Shown: positions 1 to 8,504, counted from the stretch's first letter. The stretch: DNA of 59,763 nt from Streptomyces sp. NRRL F-5727 (GCF_000719555.1 NZ_JOGX01000040.1:1-59763), one strand, 5' to 3'. Program-made: numbers and translations. The notes: a model not told the origin generated them from the sequence alone.

Positions 1-1
1 C

Positions 2-454
2 ACCCTCACCACCCCCACCGCCACCGCCGACCGCTCCTTCGCCGTCGCCGTCCACCCGCTGCTCGCCTCCGCACCCCGCCTGGCCGGACTCATGGCCGGC
101 CGCCCCGGCCGGATCATCGCCGTCACCAGCACGGGCGCACGCCGGGTCGTCCCGCGCTACGCGGGCGCCGGAATCGCCAAGGCGGCCCTGGAAGCCCTCG
201 TCCGCTACCTCGCGGCCGAACTCGCCGGCCAGGGCATCACCGTGAACGCGGTCTCCGCCGCCAAGCTGGACAAGGGCGACGGCAGCATGCCCGCCGAACT
301 GGCCAAGACCCTCGCCGCCCGCACACCCGGCGGCCGGCTCACCACCCCCGAGGACATCGCCGACGTCGTGTCCCTGCTCTGCGCCGACGAAGCCGGATGG
401 CTCCAAGGGCAGATCCTCACCGTCGACGGCGGCCTCGGCCTGCTCGCGGGCTGA
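2..454 (+). CDS. SDR family oxidoreductase, C-terminal part (5' end off window)
   Basis: The gene enters from the left edge in an open frame, so only about 150 C-terminal residues are visible. They show the second half of a classical short-chain dehydrogenase: a beta strand ending in VTSTGA, a Tyr followed four residues later by Lys (YAGAGIAK, the YxxxK catalytic pair), the segment GITVNAVS, and the C-terminal signature WLQGQILTVDGG found in FabG-like enzymes. The family reduces keto groups or oxidises alcohols with NAD(P)H in the cytoplasm. It is followed after 13 bp by an FAD monooxygenase, so it probably acts as a tailoring reductase in the same operon. Substrate unknown. Confidence 0.85.
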   Translation, partial: TLTTPTATADRSFAVAVHPLLASAPRLAGLMAGRPGRIIAVTSTGARRVVPRYAGAGIAKAALEALVRYLAAELAGQGITVNAVSAAKLDKGDGSMPAELAKTLAARTPGGRLTTPEDIADVVSLLCADEAGWLQGQILTVDGGLGLLAG

Positions 455-467
455 AAGGGGAACGCAC

Positions 468-1772
468 ATGACGACCGACGCCCGGACCACCGCCACGCCC
501 CACCACGACGACGAACTCCACACCGACGTCCTCGTCGTGGGCGGCGGGCCCGCGGGGCTCGCCCTCGCCCTGATGCTGCTGCGCTCGGGGATCCGCGTCA
601 CCGTCCTGGAGAAGTCCACCCGCCTGGAGCGCGAGTACCGCGGAGAGATCCTCCAGCCCGGCGGACAGCGCATCCTGAGCACCCTCGGCGTCCTGGACGC
701 GGCCCGCGCGGCAGGCGCCTGCGCACTCGACGGCTTCCAGCTCGTCGACCGCGACCGCACCCTCCTCGACATCGACTACCGGCGGCTGCCCGCCCCCTTC
801 GACCACCTCCTGGCGATGCCGCAGCGCCACCTGCTCCAGGCGCTCCTCGACGTCTGCCACCGGCTGCCCGGCTTCCACTACCTCGACGGACACCGGATCA
901 GGTCCCTCCTCGGACACCCGGGCAGGATCACCGGGGCCGTCGCCGCCCGCCCGGGCGGGCAGCGCACCGTCCACGCCCCCGTGGTCGTCGGAGCCGACGG
1001 CAGGTTCTCCAAGACCCGCACGCTCGCCGGCATCGCGGCGGGCCGCACCGACACCTTCCAGCACGACGTGCTCTGGTTCAAGGTGGACGCCCCCGGCCGG
1101 CAGACCCGGCACGTGCGCATCCACCGGACCGGCGCCAGCCCCGTCCTCGTACACGACTCCCACCCCGACCGACTCCAGATCGGCTGGACACTGCCGCACC
1201 AGAGCTGGCCGCGGATCGCCGAGCGGGGAATCGGCGCGGTCAAGCGCGAGCTGATCGCCGCGCTCCCGCAGTTCGCCGACCTCATCGACCAGTCCGTCAC
1301 CGCCCTGTCCGATCTGTCCCTCCTCGACGTCTTCGCCGGCAAGGCCCCCCACTGGGTCCGCGACGGACTCGTCCTCATCGGCGACAGCGCCCACACCCAC
1401 AGCCCGCTCGGCGCCCAGGGCATCAACCTCGCCCTCCAGGACGCCGCGGCCCTCCACCCGGTGCTCGTCGACGCCCTCCGCGACGGCGACACCACCAGCC
1501 GGCGCCTCGCAGCCTTCGCCGACGCCCGCATGCCCGCCGTGGACGCCGTCACGAAGATGCAGGAGATCCAGGCCAAGGGAATGTTCGGGGCCGGCGGGCC
1601 GGTCGCCGACCTGCTGCGCTCCACCGCCGCCCGGGTGATCCGCCGCACCCCGCTCGGCGTGAAGATCACCCACCGGGTCGCCCACGGACACCCTGCCGTC
1701 GACGTCCGCACCGACCTGTTCACCACCGCCCCCGCCCACGACGCCGCCGACATGGCCCACCCGAAGGGATGA
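468..1772 (+). CDS. FAD-dependent aromatic-type monooxygenase
   Basis: This 434-residue protein has the three landmarks of class A flavoprotein hydroxylases (UbiH/PHBH family): the Rossmann GGGPAG near residues 25-30, a central DG motif (VGADGRFSK), and the FAD-ribityl GD motif (LIGDSAHTHSP, about residue 305) followed by GINLALQDA. These enzymes hydroxylate or epoxidise aromatic or polyketide substrates using NAD(P)H and O2. An AAAGGGG ribosome site precedes the ATG. It lies between an SDR and a cyclase-family gene in a tightly packed run, so it probably tailors a secondary metabolite. No membrane segment is visible. Confidence 0.88.
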   Translation: MTTDARTTATPHHDDELHTDVLVVGGGPAGLALALMLLRSGIRVTVLEKSTRLEREYRGEILQPGGQRILSTLGVLDAARAAGACALDGFQLVDRDRTLLDIDYRRLPAPFDHLLAMPQRHLLQALLDVCHRLPGFHYLDGHRIRSLLGHPGRITGAVAARPGGQRTVHAPVVVGADGRFSKTRTLAGIAAGRTDTFQHDVLWFKVDAPGRQTRHVRIHRTGASPVLVHDSHPDRLQIGWTLPHQSWPRIAERGIGAVKRELIAALPQFADLIDQSVTALSDLSLLDVFAGKAPHWVRDGLVLIGDSAHTHSPLGAQGINLALQDAAALHPVLVDALRDGDTTSRRLAAFADARMPAVDAVTKMQEIQAKGMFGAGGPVADLLRSTAARVIRRTPLGVKITHRVAHGHPAVDVRTDLFTTAPAHDAADMAHPKG

Positions 1773-1777
1773 CCCCC

Positions 1778-2551
1778 ATGCGCATCATCGACCTCTCCTC
1801 ACCCGTGGACGCCGCCGCGTGGGAACCCGATCCCGTGATCCACGAGATCCTCACCCCCGCCGAAGGCGCCCGGCACATGAGCGCGGAGATGAAGGAACAC
1901 TTCGGCCTCGACCTCGACCCGTCGGTCCTGCCCGGGGGCGAACTGCTCTCCCTGGACACCTTCACCCTCACCAGCCACACCGGCACCCACGTCGACGCCC
2001 CCTCGCACTACGGCTCGACGGCCGACTACGGCACCCCCCGCCACATCCACGAGATGCCGCTCGACTGGTTCCACCGCCCCGCCATCCGCCTCGACCTGCG
2101 CGACCAGCCCGTCGGAGCCGTCGGCGTCGACGTCCTCGAGAAGGCCATCGCACGCGCCGGCCGCACCCCCGACCCCTACGACATCGTGCTCCTCAACACC
2201 GGAGCCGACGCCCACCTGGGCACGCCGAAGTACTTCACCGACTTCACCGGCCTCGACGGCCAGGCCACCGACTTCCTCCTCGACCTCGGCGTCAAGGTCA
2301 TCGGCACCGACGCCTTCAGCCTCGACGCGCCGTTCGGCGACATGATCCGCCGCTACCAGCAGACCGGCGACCCCGCCGTCCTGTGGCCCGCGCACTTCGC
2401 CGGCCGGCGCCGCGAGTACTGCCAGATCGAGCGGCTGCACAACCTGGACGCCCTGCCCGGAGACTTCGGCTACACCGTGTCCTGCCTGCCCGTGAAACTG
2501 GTCGGCTCCGGCGCGGGCTGGGCCCGCGCGGTGGCCCTGGTCGAGGAGTGA
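1778..2551 (+). CDS. Cyclase family protein (kynurenine formamidase-like metal hydrolase)
   Basis: The 257-residue product has the PF04199 signature HTGTHVDAPSH at about residues 67-77, whose His and Asp residues bind the metal in bacterial kynurenine formamidases, and a later GTDAFSLDAPF segment. Family members hydrolyse N-formyl amides or act in natural-product pathways, where they are often annotated as cyclase. An ATG at 1769 overlaps the upstream stop but has no room for a ribosome site. The ATG at 1778 lies 9 bp after GAAGGG, so I prefer it. A role with the neighbouring monooxygenase on an aromatic or formylated intermediate is inference. Confidence 0.8.
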   Translation: MRIIDLSSPVDAAAWEPDPVIHEILTPAEGARHMSAEMKEHFGLDLDPSVLPGGELLSLDTFTLTSHTGTHVDAPSHYGSTADYGTPRHIHEMPLDWFHRPAIRLDLRDQPVGAVGVDVLEKAIARAGRTPDPYDIVLLNTGADAHLGTPKYFTDFTGLDGQATDFLLDLGVKVIGTDAFSLDAPFGDMIRRYQQTGDPAVLWPAHFAGRRREYCQIERLHNLDALPGDFGYTVSCLPVKLVGSGAGWARAVALVEE

Positions 2552-2559
2552 CAGCGGCC

Positions 2560-3141
2560 ATGACGACCCCACCCCTGCGCCTCGCCCTGATCGTCGGCTC
2601 CACCCGCACCGGCCGCTTCGGGCCGACCGTCGCCGGCTGGTTCGCCGACCGGGTACGCGACCACACCGCCTTCGACGTCGACGTGATCGACCTCGCCGAA
2701 CTCCAGCTGCCCCCCGCCCTGCCCGCCTTCGGTGCCGACCCGGGACCCCAGGTCGAAGCGCTCGCGGGCCGCCTCGCCCGGGCCGACGCCTTCGCCGTGG
2801 TGACCCCCGAGTACAACCACAGCTTCCCGGCTCCCCTCAAGGACATGATCGACCGCTTCCGCACGCCGTGGCACGCCAAGCCGGTCGGCTTCGTCTCCTA
2901 CGGCGGCATGTCGGGCGGCCTGCGCGCCGTCGAGCAACTCCGGCCGGTCTTCGCGGAGCTGCACGCGGTCACCGTGCGCGACCAGGTCAGCTTCCACAAC
3001 GTCTGGGAGGTGTTCGACACCGACGGACGCCCCCTCAACCCGCCCGCGGCCGAGACCGCCGCCAAACAGCTCCTGGACCAGCTCGCCTGGTGGGCGCGGG
3101 CCCTGCACACCGCCCGAACCGCCCACCCCTACGCGGCCTGA
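2560..3141 (+). CDS. NADPH-dependent FMN reductase-like flavoprotein
   Basis: The 193-residue protein has the flavodoxin-like fold of the FMN_red family (PF03358): an N-terminal phosphate-binding loop (GSTRTGRFG), the conserved TPEYNHSFPAPLKD segment, and SYGGMSGGLRA. Such enzymes reduce FMN or quinones with NAD(P)H in the cytoplasm. It starts 8 bp after the cyclase-like gene, so it belongs to the same transcript. It may supply reduced flavin to an oxygenase. In a YcaO context it could also be the azoline-oxidising partner, although the usual azoline dehydrogenases belong to another (nitroreductase) family. That second option is speculative. Confidence 0.82.
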   Translation: MTTPPLRLALIVGSTRTGRFGPTVAGWFADRVRDHTAFDVDVIDLAELQLPPALPAFGADPGPQVEALAGRLARADAFAVVTPEYNHSFPAPLKDMIDRFRTPWHAKPVGFVSYGGMSGGLRAVEQLRPVFAELHAVTVRDQVSFHNVWEVFDTDGRPLNPPAAETAAKQLLDQLAWWARALHTARTAHPYAA

Positions 3142-3369
3142 CGTCCACCCGCCCGACACGGCCTGGCGCCCCTCCACCCCCGCACGGCCTGACGCCACCG
3201 TCCCACCCGTCGGCCCGCCCGGCCGGCCGGCGAGCGGCTCCGGGCGCACACCCCGCGCCCTCGAGCCGGTCTCGATCACCGTCCACCACAGTGAGCCGTG
3301 GGCCCGCCCCGCCGCCCGCGCCGGGCCCACGCACCCCGCACGCGCCCCCACCCGTCGAAGGACCCCCTC

Positions 3370-4674
3370 ATGCGCCACACCCCACCGCGGACCGGCAGCC
3401 GCAAGCCCCCGCCGCCCGCCGCCTGGCGCGGGCTCCCCCCGGTCTTCTGGTGGATCTGGGCCGGACTCGTCGTCAACTGGATGGGCTCCTTCGCCGGCCC
3501 CATGCTCGCCTTCTCCCTCACCACGGACCGCGGCTACTCCGCCTCCTCCACCGGGCTGGTCGTCTCCCTGCTCGGCGCGGGCGCGTTCGCGGGCAACCTC
3601 CTGGGAGGCGCCCTCGCCGACCGGGCCGGCCGGCGCCGCGTCCTCATCGCGGGCCACTGCCTCGGCGCGGCCGGCATGGCGACGCTCGGGCTCACCGGGC
3701 AGGCCGCGACCGTCGCCCTGGCGGCCACCGCCGTCGGTCTGGGAGCCGGTGCGGCCCGCACCGCGGCCGGCGCCGTCCTGGCCGACGTCCTGCCGGCCGA
3801 GGACCGGCAGCGGGCCTTCGCCCTGAACTACTGGGCGGTGAACGCCGGAACGGCCGTCTCGGCGGTGCTGGCCGGCCTCCTGGTCGTCCACGGCTACCTC
3901 CTGCTGTTCCTCGCCGACGCCGCGGCCACCGCACTGTGCGCCCTGATCGTCTGGGCCAGGGTGCCGGAGACCCTGCCCGCCGCCCGCCGGCACACCGGGC
4001 ACGGGCCGGCCTCCGCGCCGGTGCGCGGCGACCGGCCCTTCGTCCTGTTCGTCCTGCTGACCGCCGTGTTCGCGATCGTCCTCGAGCAGCGGTCCGGCGC
4101 ACTGGCCGTGGTGATGGCCGGACAAGGACACACCCCGACCGACTTCAGCGTGGTCAACGCCGTCAACGCGCTGCTGGTCGTCGCCCTCCAGATCCCGCTG
4201 TCACGGCTCGTCGAGCGACGCTCCCGGGGCGGAGTGCTGGCCGCGGCAGGACTGCTCGTCGCGGCCGGTCTCGGACTCACCGGCCTCGCCGACGGCCTCG
4301 CCGCCTACGCCGCCCTGACCGTGCTGTGGACGCTGGGCGAGATGCTCCAGGCCCCGGCCGGCAGCGCGGTGACCGCCGGGCGCGCCCCGGAGGCCCTGCG
4401 CGGCCGCTACCTGGGCGCCTACGGCGGTGCCTGGTCCGCGGCCGCGTTCCTCGGCCCCGCCGCCGGCGGCTGGTGCCTCGACCAGTGGGGCGCCCCCACC
4501 CTGTGGGCGCTGTGCGCCGCCCTGGGCGCCGTGGCCGGCTGCGGCTGGCTGCTCGCCGTCGGCGGCGAAGACTTCCGTACGGCGACCGCCGTACGGTCCG
4601 GGGGCGCGTCCGCGCCCCCGGTGGCCCCGGCCGCGAACGGCCGGGAACCCGACCGGAAAGGACGACCCTCATGA
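3370..4674 (+). CDS. MFS transporter
   Basis: About 434 residues with roughly twelve hydrophobic segments, and the major-facilitator loop signature between helices 2 and 3 (GGALADRAGRRR). Proton-driven drug or metabolite export across the cytoplasmic membrane is the usual role. I start at the ATG at 3370 because GAAGGA lies just upstream; a longer open frame to 3298 has no ribosome site. The stop overlaps the ATG of the following peptide gene by four bases (ATGA), so transporter and peptide are translationally coupled. This suggests export of, or immunity to, the peptide-derived product. Confidence 0.88.
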   Translation: MRHTPPRTGSRKPPPPAAWRGLPPVFWWIWAGLVVNWMGSFAGPMLAFSLTTDRGYSASSTGLVVSLLGAGAFAGNLLGGALADRAGRRRVLIAGHCLGAAGMATLGLTGQAATVALAATAVGLGAGAARTAAGAVLADVLPAEDRQRAFALNYWAVNAGTAVSAVLAGLLVVHGYLLLFLADAAATALCALIVWARVPETLPAARRHTGHGPASAPVRGDRPFVLFVLLTAVFAIVLEQRSGALAVVMAGQGHTPTDFSVVNAVNALLVVALQIPLSRLVERRSRGGVLAAAGLLVAAGLGLTGLADGLAAYAALTVLWTLGEMLQAPAGSAVTAGRAPEALRGRYLGAYGGAWSAAAFLGPAAGGWCLDQWGAPTLWALCAALGAVAGCGWLLAVGGEDFRTATAVRSGGASAPPVAPAANGREPDRKGRPS

Positions 4675-4832
4675 ACCCGATGACCGCCGCCACGCAGAAC
4701 CAGCCGCTCGACGCGGAGGCGCTGACCGTCAGCAACTGCGTACCGGCCCGTCTCGACGACGAGACGGCCCCGCACCGCCTCGACGAGACGGCCCTGCTGG
4801 TCACCAACTGCGTACCGGCCCACGCGGCCTGA
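4671..4832 (+). CDS. Putative RiPP precursor peptide with duplicated NCVPA unit
   Basis: A 53-codon gene lies between an MFS transporter (ATGA overlap) and a YcaO enzyme (its stop shares one base with the YcaO ATG). The peptide has a short polar N-terminus (residues 1-12), then two aligned 14-residue units: residues 13-26 (LDAEALTVSNCVPA) and 37-50 (LDETALLVTNCVPA). Ten of 14 positions are identical. A linker with a partial RLD-DETA copy separates them. Each unit has one Cys, the usual substrate residue for YcaO cyclodehydration. A 16-base DNA stretch is also repeated exactly (4734-4749 and 4806-4821), so the unit arose by recent duplication. I do not recognise this precursor family; precursor status is inferred from context and repeat structure. 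Confidence 0.75.
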   Translation: MNPMTAATQNQPLDAEALTVSNCVPARLDDETAPHRLDETALLVTNCVPAHAA

Positions 4833-6214
4833 TGCGCTCGCCCGACCCGAAGCCCGGCCGCGGCGGCACCGAGCCGCCCGCGCCGGGCTCCGGCCCCCTG
4901 TCCCGTTTCGTCACCCGCACCCGCGTCGCCCGGGGCCTCGGCGGCACCCCCGCCGCCCTGCACCTGGCCGTCGCCGACCTGCCCGAAGGACCCCCCTGGC
5001 AGAGCGACCGCCAGACCTTCGGCACCTCGTGGGAGTCGGCACAGGCCGCCACCCTTCGCGCCGTCGGCGAGGCGGTGGAGCGCACCTGCGGTGACGCCGC
5101 CCCCCAGCCGGGCCGCCTGCTGCACGGCAGCTACGAGACACTGCGCCGCCGCGGCGCCGCACCCCTGGACCCCGCGACACTGGCCCTGTACTCGCCCCGG
5201 CAGTACGCCACCGCGGGGTTCCCCTTCACGCCCTTCACCCGGGACGCGCCCGCCGCCTGGGTCGAAGCCCACTCGCTCACGCGCGACGCACCCGTCCACG
5301 TACCGGCCTTCCTGGTGTACGCGGCCTGGCGCCGCATGCCGGCGGCACGCGCGGAACCCCTGTACGCCTTCCCGCCGCTGGGTGGAACAGCCGCCGCGGC
5401 CACGCGCGAGCAGGCCCTGCTGGGAGCCCTGGGGGAGGTCGTCGAGCGGGACGCCGCCGCCGTCTGGTGGGCCAACGCCCACCCGCTGCCCGCCCTGCCC
5501 CTCACCCCCGAACTGCGGGCGCTGACCGGGGGAGGGCAGCGCGGGTTCGACATCCGGCTGGTCGGCATCGACAACGAGTTCGGGATCCCGGTGGTCGCCG
5601 CCGGCGTCCGCAGCCGCGACGAGGGCTGGCTGACCTACGGGTTCGCCGCCCGCGACAGCGCACCGGAGGCGGCGGCCAAGGCGCTCGCCGAGGCGTACAC
5701 GCTCCAGCACACCTGCCGCACCCTGGACACTCCCGGCACCGCGCCCCGGACGGCGACGCGCGCCTCCGCCCTCAGGCCGCATCGACCGGACCGTCGCTAT
5801 CTCGACTCCTACCGGGCCTCCACGGGCGAGGTGGCCGGCATGACCGAGCAGCTGTGCCACCTCCAGCTCCATCTGGATCCCCGGGCCGCGCCGCGGATCG
5901 CGCCCTGGGCATGGGATCTGCCGACCGGCCGGTGGCCGCAGGAGCGCCCGCACGACCGCGGCCTGCCGGCGGCCCTGCGCGCTGTGGAGGCCGCGGGCTT
6001 CGAGGCGGTCGCCGTCGATCTGACGACCGCCGAAGCCGCCGGGGCCGGTCTCCACGCCTGCCGGGTCATCGTCCCCGGCACCGTCCAGGCGGCGCCCGCC
6101 GCCTACCCCGCGCGCGGCGTGCGCCGCATGCAGGACACGGCCGTACGGCTGGGGTGGCGGACCCACGCGCTGGAGGAGGAACACCTCAACTCCTTCCCCG
6201 TCCCGCACGCGTGA
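4832..6214 (+). CDS. YcaO-type cyclodehydratase / peptide-backbone-modifying enzyme
   Basis: The 460-residue protein carries the three acidic ATP/Mg-binding signatures of the YcaO fold: GEAVERTCG near residues 79-87, ALGEVVERDA near 200-208, and ALAEAYTLQ near 285. The C-terminus is a short proline-containing tail (NSFPVPHA), as in many YcaO proteins. The family activates a peptide amide with ATP to form azolines, thioamides or amidines. No ThiF/E1-like leader-binding domain, TfuA or fused nitroreductase is seen, so it is a stand-alone YcaO. The adjacent Cys-containing peptide, with a one-base TGATG overlap, is the obvious substrate candidate. A RimO/ribosomal-protein role is less likely in this context. 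Confidence 0.9.
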   Translation: MRSPDPKPGRGGTEPPAPGSGPLSRFVTRTRVARGLGGTPAALHLAVADLPEGPPWQSDRQTFGTSWESAQAATLRAVGEAVERTCGDAAPQPGRLLHGSYETLRRRGAAPLDPATLALYSPRQYATAGFPFTPFTRDAPAAWVEAHSLTRDAPVHVPAFLVYAAWRRMPAARAEPLYAFPPLGGTAAAATREQALLGALGEVVERDAAAVWWANAHPLPALPLTPELRALTGGGQRGFDIRLVGIDNEFGIPVVAAGVRSRDEGWLTYGFAARDSAPEAAAKALAEAYTLQHTCRTLDTPGTAPRTATRASALRPHRPDRRYLDSYRASTGEVAGMTEQLCHLQLHLDPRAAPRIAPWAWDLPTGRWPQERPHDRGLPAALRAVEAAGFEAVAVDLTTAEAAGAGLHACRVIVPGTVQAAPAAYPARGVRRMQDTAVRLGWRTHALEEEHLNSFPVPHA

Positions 6215-6246
6215 GGCGGGGAGCCGGCTCTCGCCGCCTCCCCGCC
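6215..6246. terminator. Hairpin between convergent YcaO and methyltransferase genes
   Basis: The nine-base arm GGCGGGGAG at 6215-6223 is exactly complementary to CTCCCCGCC at 6238-6246, with a 14-nt loop. It sits directly after the YcaO stop and before the stop of the convergent methyltransferase gene, so it could end both transcripts. There is no clear T-run. Confidence 0.5.
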
Positions 6247-6256
6247 CGGCCCGCGC

Positions 6257-7030
6257 CTACTCGCCCCACTTCATGTAGATGACCGGGGGCTCACGACCGG
6301 GCAGCTGGCGCAGGGGGGCGTGGTCCAGCCCCAGCACCTCGCGCAGGGCGGTGGTCTCCCCGGGCCACTTGGGGTGGGCCAGCTCGTCGAAGGCGAGGAT
6401 GCTGCCCTTGGTCAGGTACGGCTTGATGCACTCCAGGAGTTCCTTGGTCGGCTGGTAGAGGTCCAGGTCGAAGAAGGCGAGCGCGATCACGGTCTCCGGG
6501 TTCTCCTCCAGGTACTTCGGAACCGTCTCCCGCACGTCGCCCTGCACCACGAAGGTGCGCTGGGTGTGCCCGAACGGCTCGCTCGCCTCGTGGGCGGCGA
6601 GCACCTCGCGCAGATGGTCCACCTCGCCGTCGGGCACCGCGAAACGCCCGGCCACCGCACTGGTGCTGACCCGGTCCACCTCCGCGATGTCCGGGAAGCC
6701 GGTGAAGGTGTCGAAGCCGACGATGCGGCGCAGGGAGTTGTACGGCTCGTAGATGCTGCGCAGCGCCGTGAGCGCGGCGAGGTGCCGGCCGTGCAGCACA
6801 CCGAACTCCATGACGGTGCCGGGTATCTCGGGCAGCATCCGGTACAGGGCGTCCATGCTGAGCAGGTCGGCGAGCTGGTGGCGCCGCAGATAGACCGGCA
6901 GGTTGTCGATGAGGTACTCGGGCGGCATGGGCGTCTCGACGAGGAGCTTGGTCAGCCGTTCGCGGACGTCCCGCTCCTGCGCCGACTCGTGCGGGACGAA
7001 CCGCGGGTCGGTGAACTTGTCAGCGGTCAT
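6257..7030 (-). CDS. TylF/MycF-type O-methyltransferase
   Basis: The 257-residue protein resembles macrocin O-methyltransferases. A VMEFGVLHGRH segment binds SAM, the acidic run FFDLDLYQPTKELL corresponds to the family's metal/substrate-binding region, and GSILAFDEL follows. TylF-family enzymes methylate sugar or other hydroxyls, usually Mg-dependently. The start with upstream AAAGGGAA is preferred over a longer frame lacking a ribosome site. It is convergent with YcaO and divergent from the epimerase gene, so it is probably part of the same biosynthetic locus. Whether it methylates the peptide product or a sugar is unknown. Confidence 0.87.
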   Translation of the reverse strand: MTADKFTDPRFVPHESAQERDVRERLTKLLVETPMPPEYLIDNLPVYLRRHQLADLLSMDALYRMLPEIPGTVMEFGVLHGRHLAALTALRSIYEPYNSLRRIVGFDTFTGFPDIAEVDRVSTSAVAGRFAVPDGEVDHLREVLAAHEASEPFGHTQRTFVVQGDVRETVPKYLEENPETVIALAFFDLDLYQPTKELLECIKPYLTKGSILAFDELAHPKWPGETTALREVLGLDHAPLRQLPGREPPVIYMKWGE

Positions 7031-7380
7031 GAGAGGTTCCCTTTCGGCATTCGGTGAGAGCGCGGGAGAATTCCTTGCGACGGGGCCGGCCCGGCCGGTT
7101 CCATTTCTTGCCGCGCACGGGAATAGAGGGGCCGGTGGAGGACTCCCGGCAAGCGTACGGGCGGACCCCCGAAGCACCCAGCCGAAGCCGTCGGCGTTCA
7201 TCCGGATCTCAAGCGGTGCTCAAGCCCGCGACGCGCGAACACCCGCACGCGCGACGCCCCTTGAAACCGGCTGAACAGACACTCCCGGCGCGATGGAAGG
7301 AACGTCGGCCCGGCCTTGACGAATTCCTCCGCTCCGGAGGACTTTTACCACTCAACTCGCCGAGGGAAGGCCACGGACGG
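7031..7380. promoter_or_regulatory. 350-bp divergent intergenic region
   Basis: This separates the methyltransferase (leftward) and epimerase (rightward) and must carry both promoters. Visible elements are a TTGACG (7316-7321) that could be a -35 box and, just after it, the inverted repeat TCCTCCG-CTC-CGGAGGA at 7325-7341. I see no additional small gene. Confidence 0.4.
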
Positions 7381-8367
7381 ATGTCGACTCAGTACTGGGC
7401 CGGAAAAACAGTCGTGGTGACGGGAGCGACGGGATTCATCGGAACCCACTTCGTCACGGAACTGCTGAGCCGAGGGGCACACGTCGTCTGCCCGGTCCGC
7501 GGCGACGCCCCCCGCCTCCCCGCCGCCACCCCGGACGAGACACGGCTCAGAACGGTGCCCGCGGACCTCCTCGACGAGAACGCCCTGCGCGGCACCTTCG
7601 AGACCACCCCCGGAGGCGTGGACGCGGTCATCCACTGCGCGGCGGTGTGGGGAAACGCCGGCTTTCGCTACGACCACCCGGCCCGGGTATTCGAGGAGAA
7701 CCTCAGGATCACCACCCACATACTGCACTGCGCACGCCGCTACGGCGTCCCCGACACCGTGCTGATGGGATCCGGCGAGGTCTACCGGACAGAAGTGGAC
7801 CGCCCTTTCCGGGAGACCGACTTCGACGGCTCCTTCACCTACACGCCGGATGGCTACTACCTGGCCAAGGTGTACGAGGAGACACTGGCGGAGACCTACC
7901 GCCTCGAATACGGGATGCGCATATTCCAGCCCCGGCCCAGCAGCGTCTACGGGCCGGGAGACGACTTCGGCCCGCACACCAACAAGGTCATCCCCATCAT
8001 GTTCCGCAAGGCCATGGCCGACGAGGGGATCACCCTGTGGGGAGACGGCCTGCAGACACGCACCTACATCTTCGTCACCGACCTGGTGCGCGGCGTCCTG
8101 GAGACGGTCGAGAAGAACGACCACCACATCGTCAACATGGGAACACCCGAAGTCGTCACCATGCGCCGGCTGGCGTCCATGGTGTACGCCGCACTCGGCC
8201 GACCGGAGGACATACGGCTCGACAGGAACAAGCCCGCGGGCCGCCGAAGCCGCACCCTCGACCTCTCCCGCCTCCACGAGACGATCAGCTTCGCACCACG
8301 CGACCTCGACCAGGGCCTGCGACAGACAGCCGCCTGGCTCCGCAGGACCCCGCCCCCGGCCGGCTGA
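7381..8367 (+). CDS. NAD-dependent epimerase/dehydratase
   Basis: The 328-residue extended short-chain dehydrogenase has an N-terminal nucleotide-binding GATGFIG at about residues 15-21, the catalytic Tyr/Lys pair in YYLAKVYEE, and a PRPSSVYGPGD segment typical of sugar-nucleotide epimerases and reductases. It acts in the cytoplasm on NDP-sugars or related carbonyl substrates. Paired divergently with a TylF-type methyltransferase, it suggests a deoxysugar or other decorated moiety, but no glycosyltransferase is seen in the window. It could instead reduce a non-sugar intermediate. Confidence 0.87.
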   Translation: MSTQYWAGKTVVVTGATGFIGTHFVTELLSRGAHVVCPVRGDAPRLPAATPDETRLRTVPADLLDENALRGTFETTPGGVDAVIHCAAVWGNAGFRYDHPARVFEENLRITTHILHCARRYGVPDTVLMGSGEVYRTEVDRPFRETDFDGSFTYTPDGYYLAKVYEETLAETYRLEYGMRIFQPRPSSVYGPGDDFGPHTNKVIPIMFRKAMADEGITLWGDGLQTRTYIFVTDLVRGVLETVEKNDHHIVNMGTPEVVTMRRLASMVYAALGRPEDIRLDRNKPAGRRSRTLDLSRLHETISFAPRDLDQGLRQTAAWLRRTPPPAG

Positions 8368-8504
8368 CCGGCCACCGACCCCACCGGGCGGCGCAGGTAA
8401 CGGATTTGGCCGGCCGGCAACCGATGCGGTTGGGTGTGCGTGTCATCGAATTCGATCATGGTCCGTTCTTCCGCGGGCCTGATCAGGGCATCGGAGGAGT
8501 CCGC

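Noticed and set aside
417..1760. A 447-codon minus-strand frame
   Set aside because: It is the shadow of the FAD monooxygenase, low complexity, with no ribosome site or domain.
4832..6214. YcaO acting on a ribosomal protein or RimO (non-RiPP)
   Set aside because: Context with an overlapping Cys-containing peptide and MFS gene favours a RiPP role; not excluded by sequence alone.
7031..7380. A second RiPP precursor in the methyltransferase/epimerase gap
   Set aside because: The open frame here is just the upstream extension of the epimerase frame; no Cys-containing repeat like the NCVPA unit is found.
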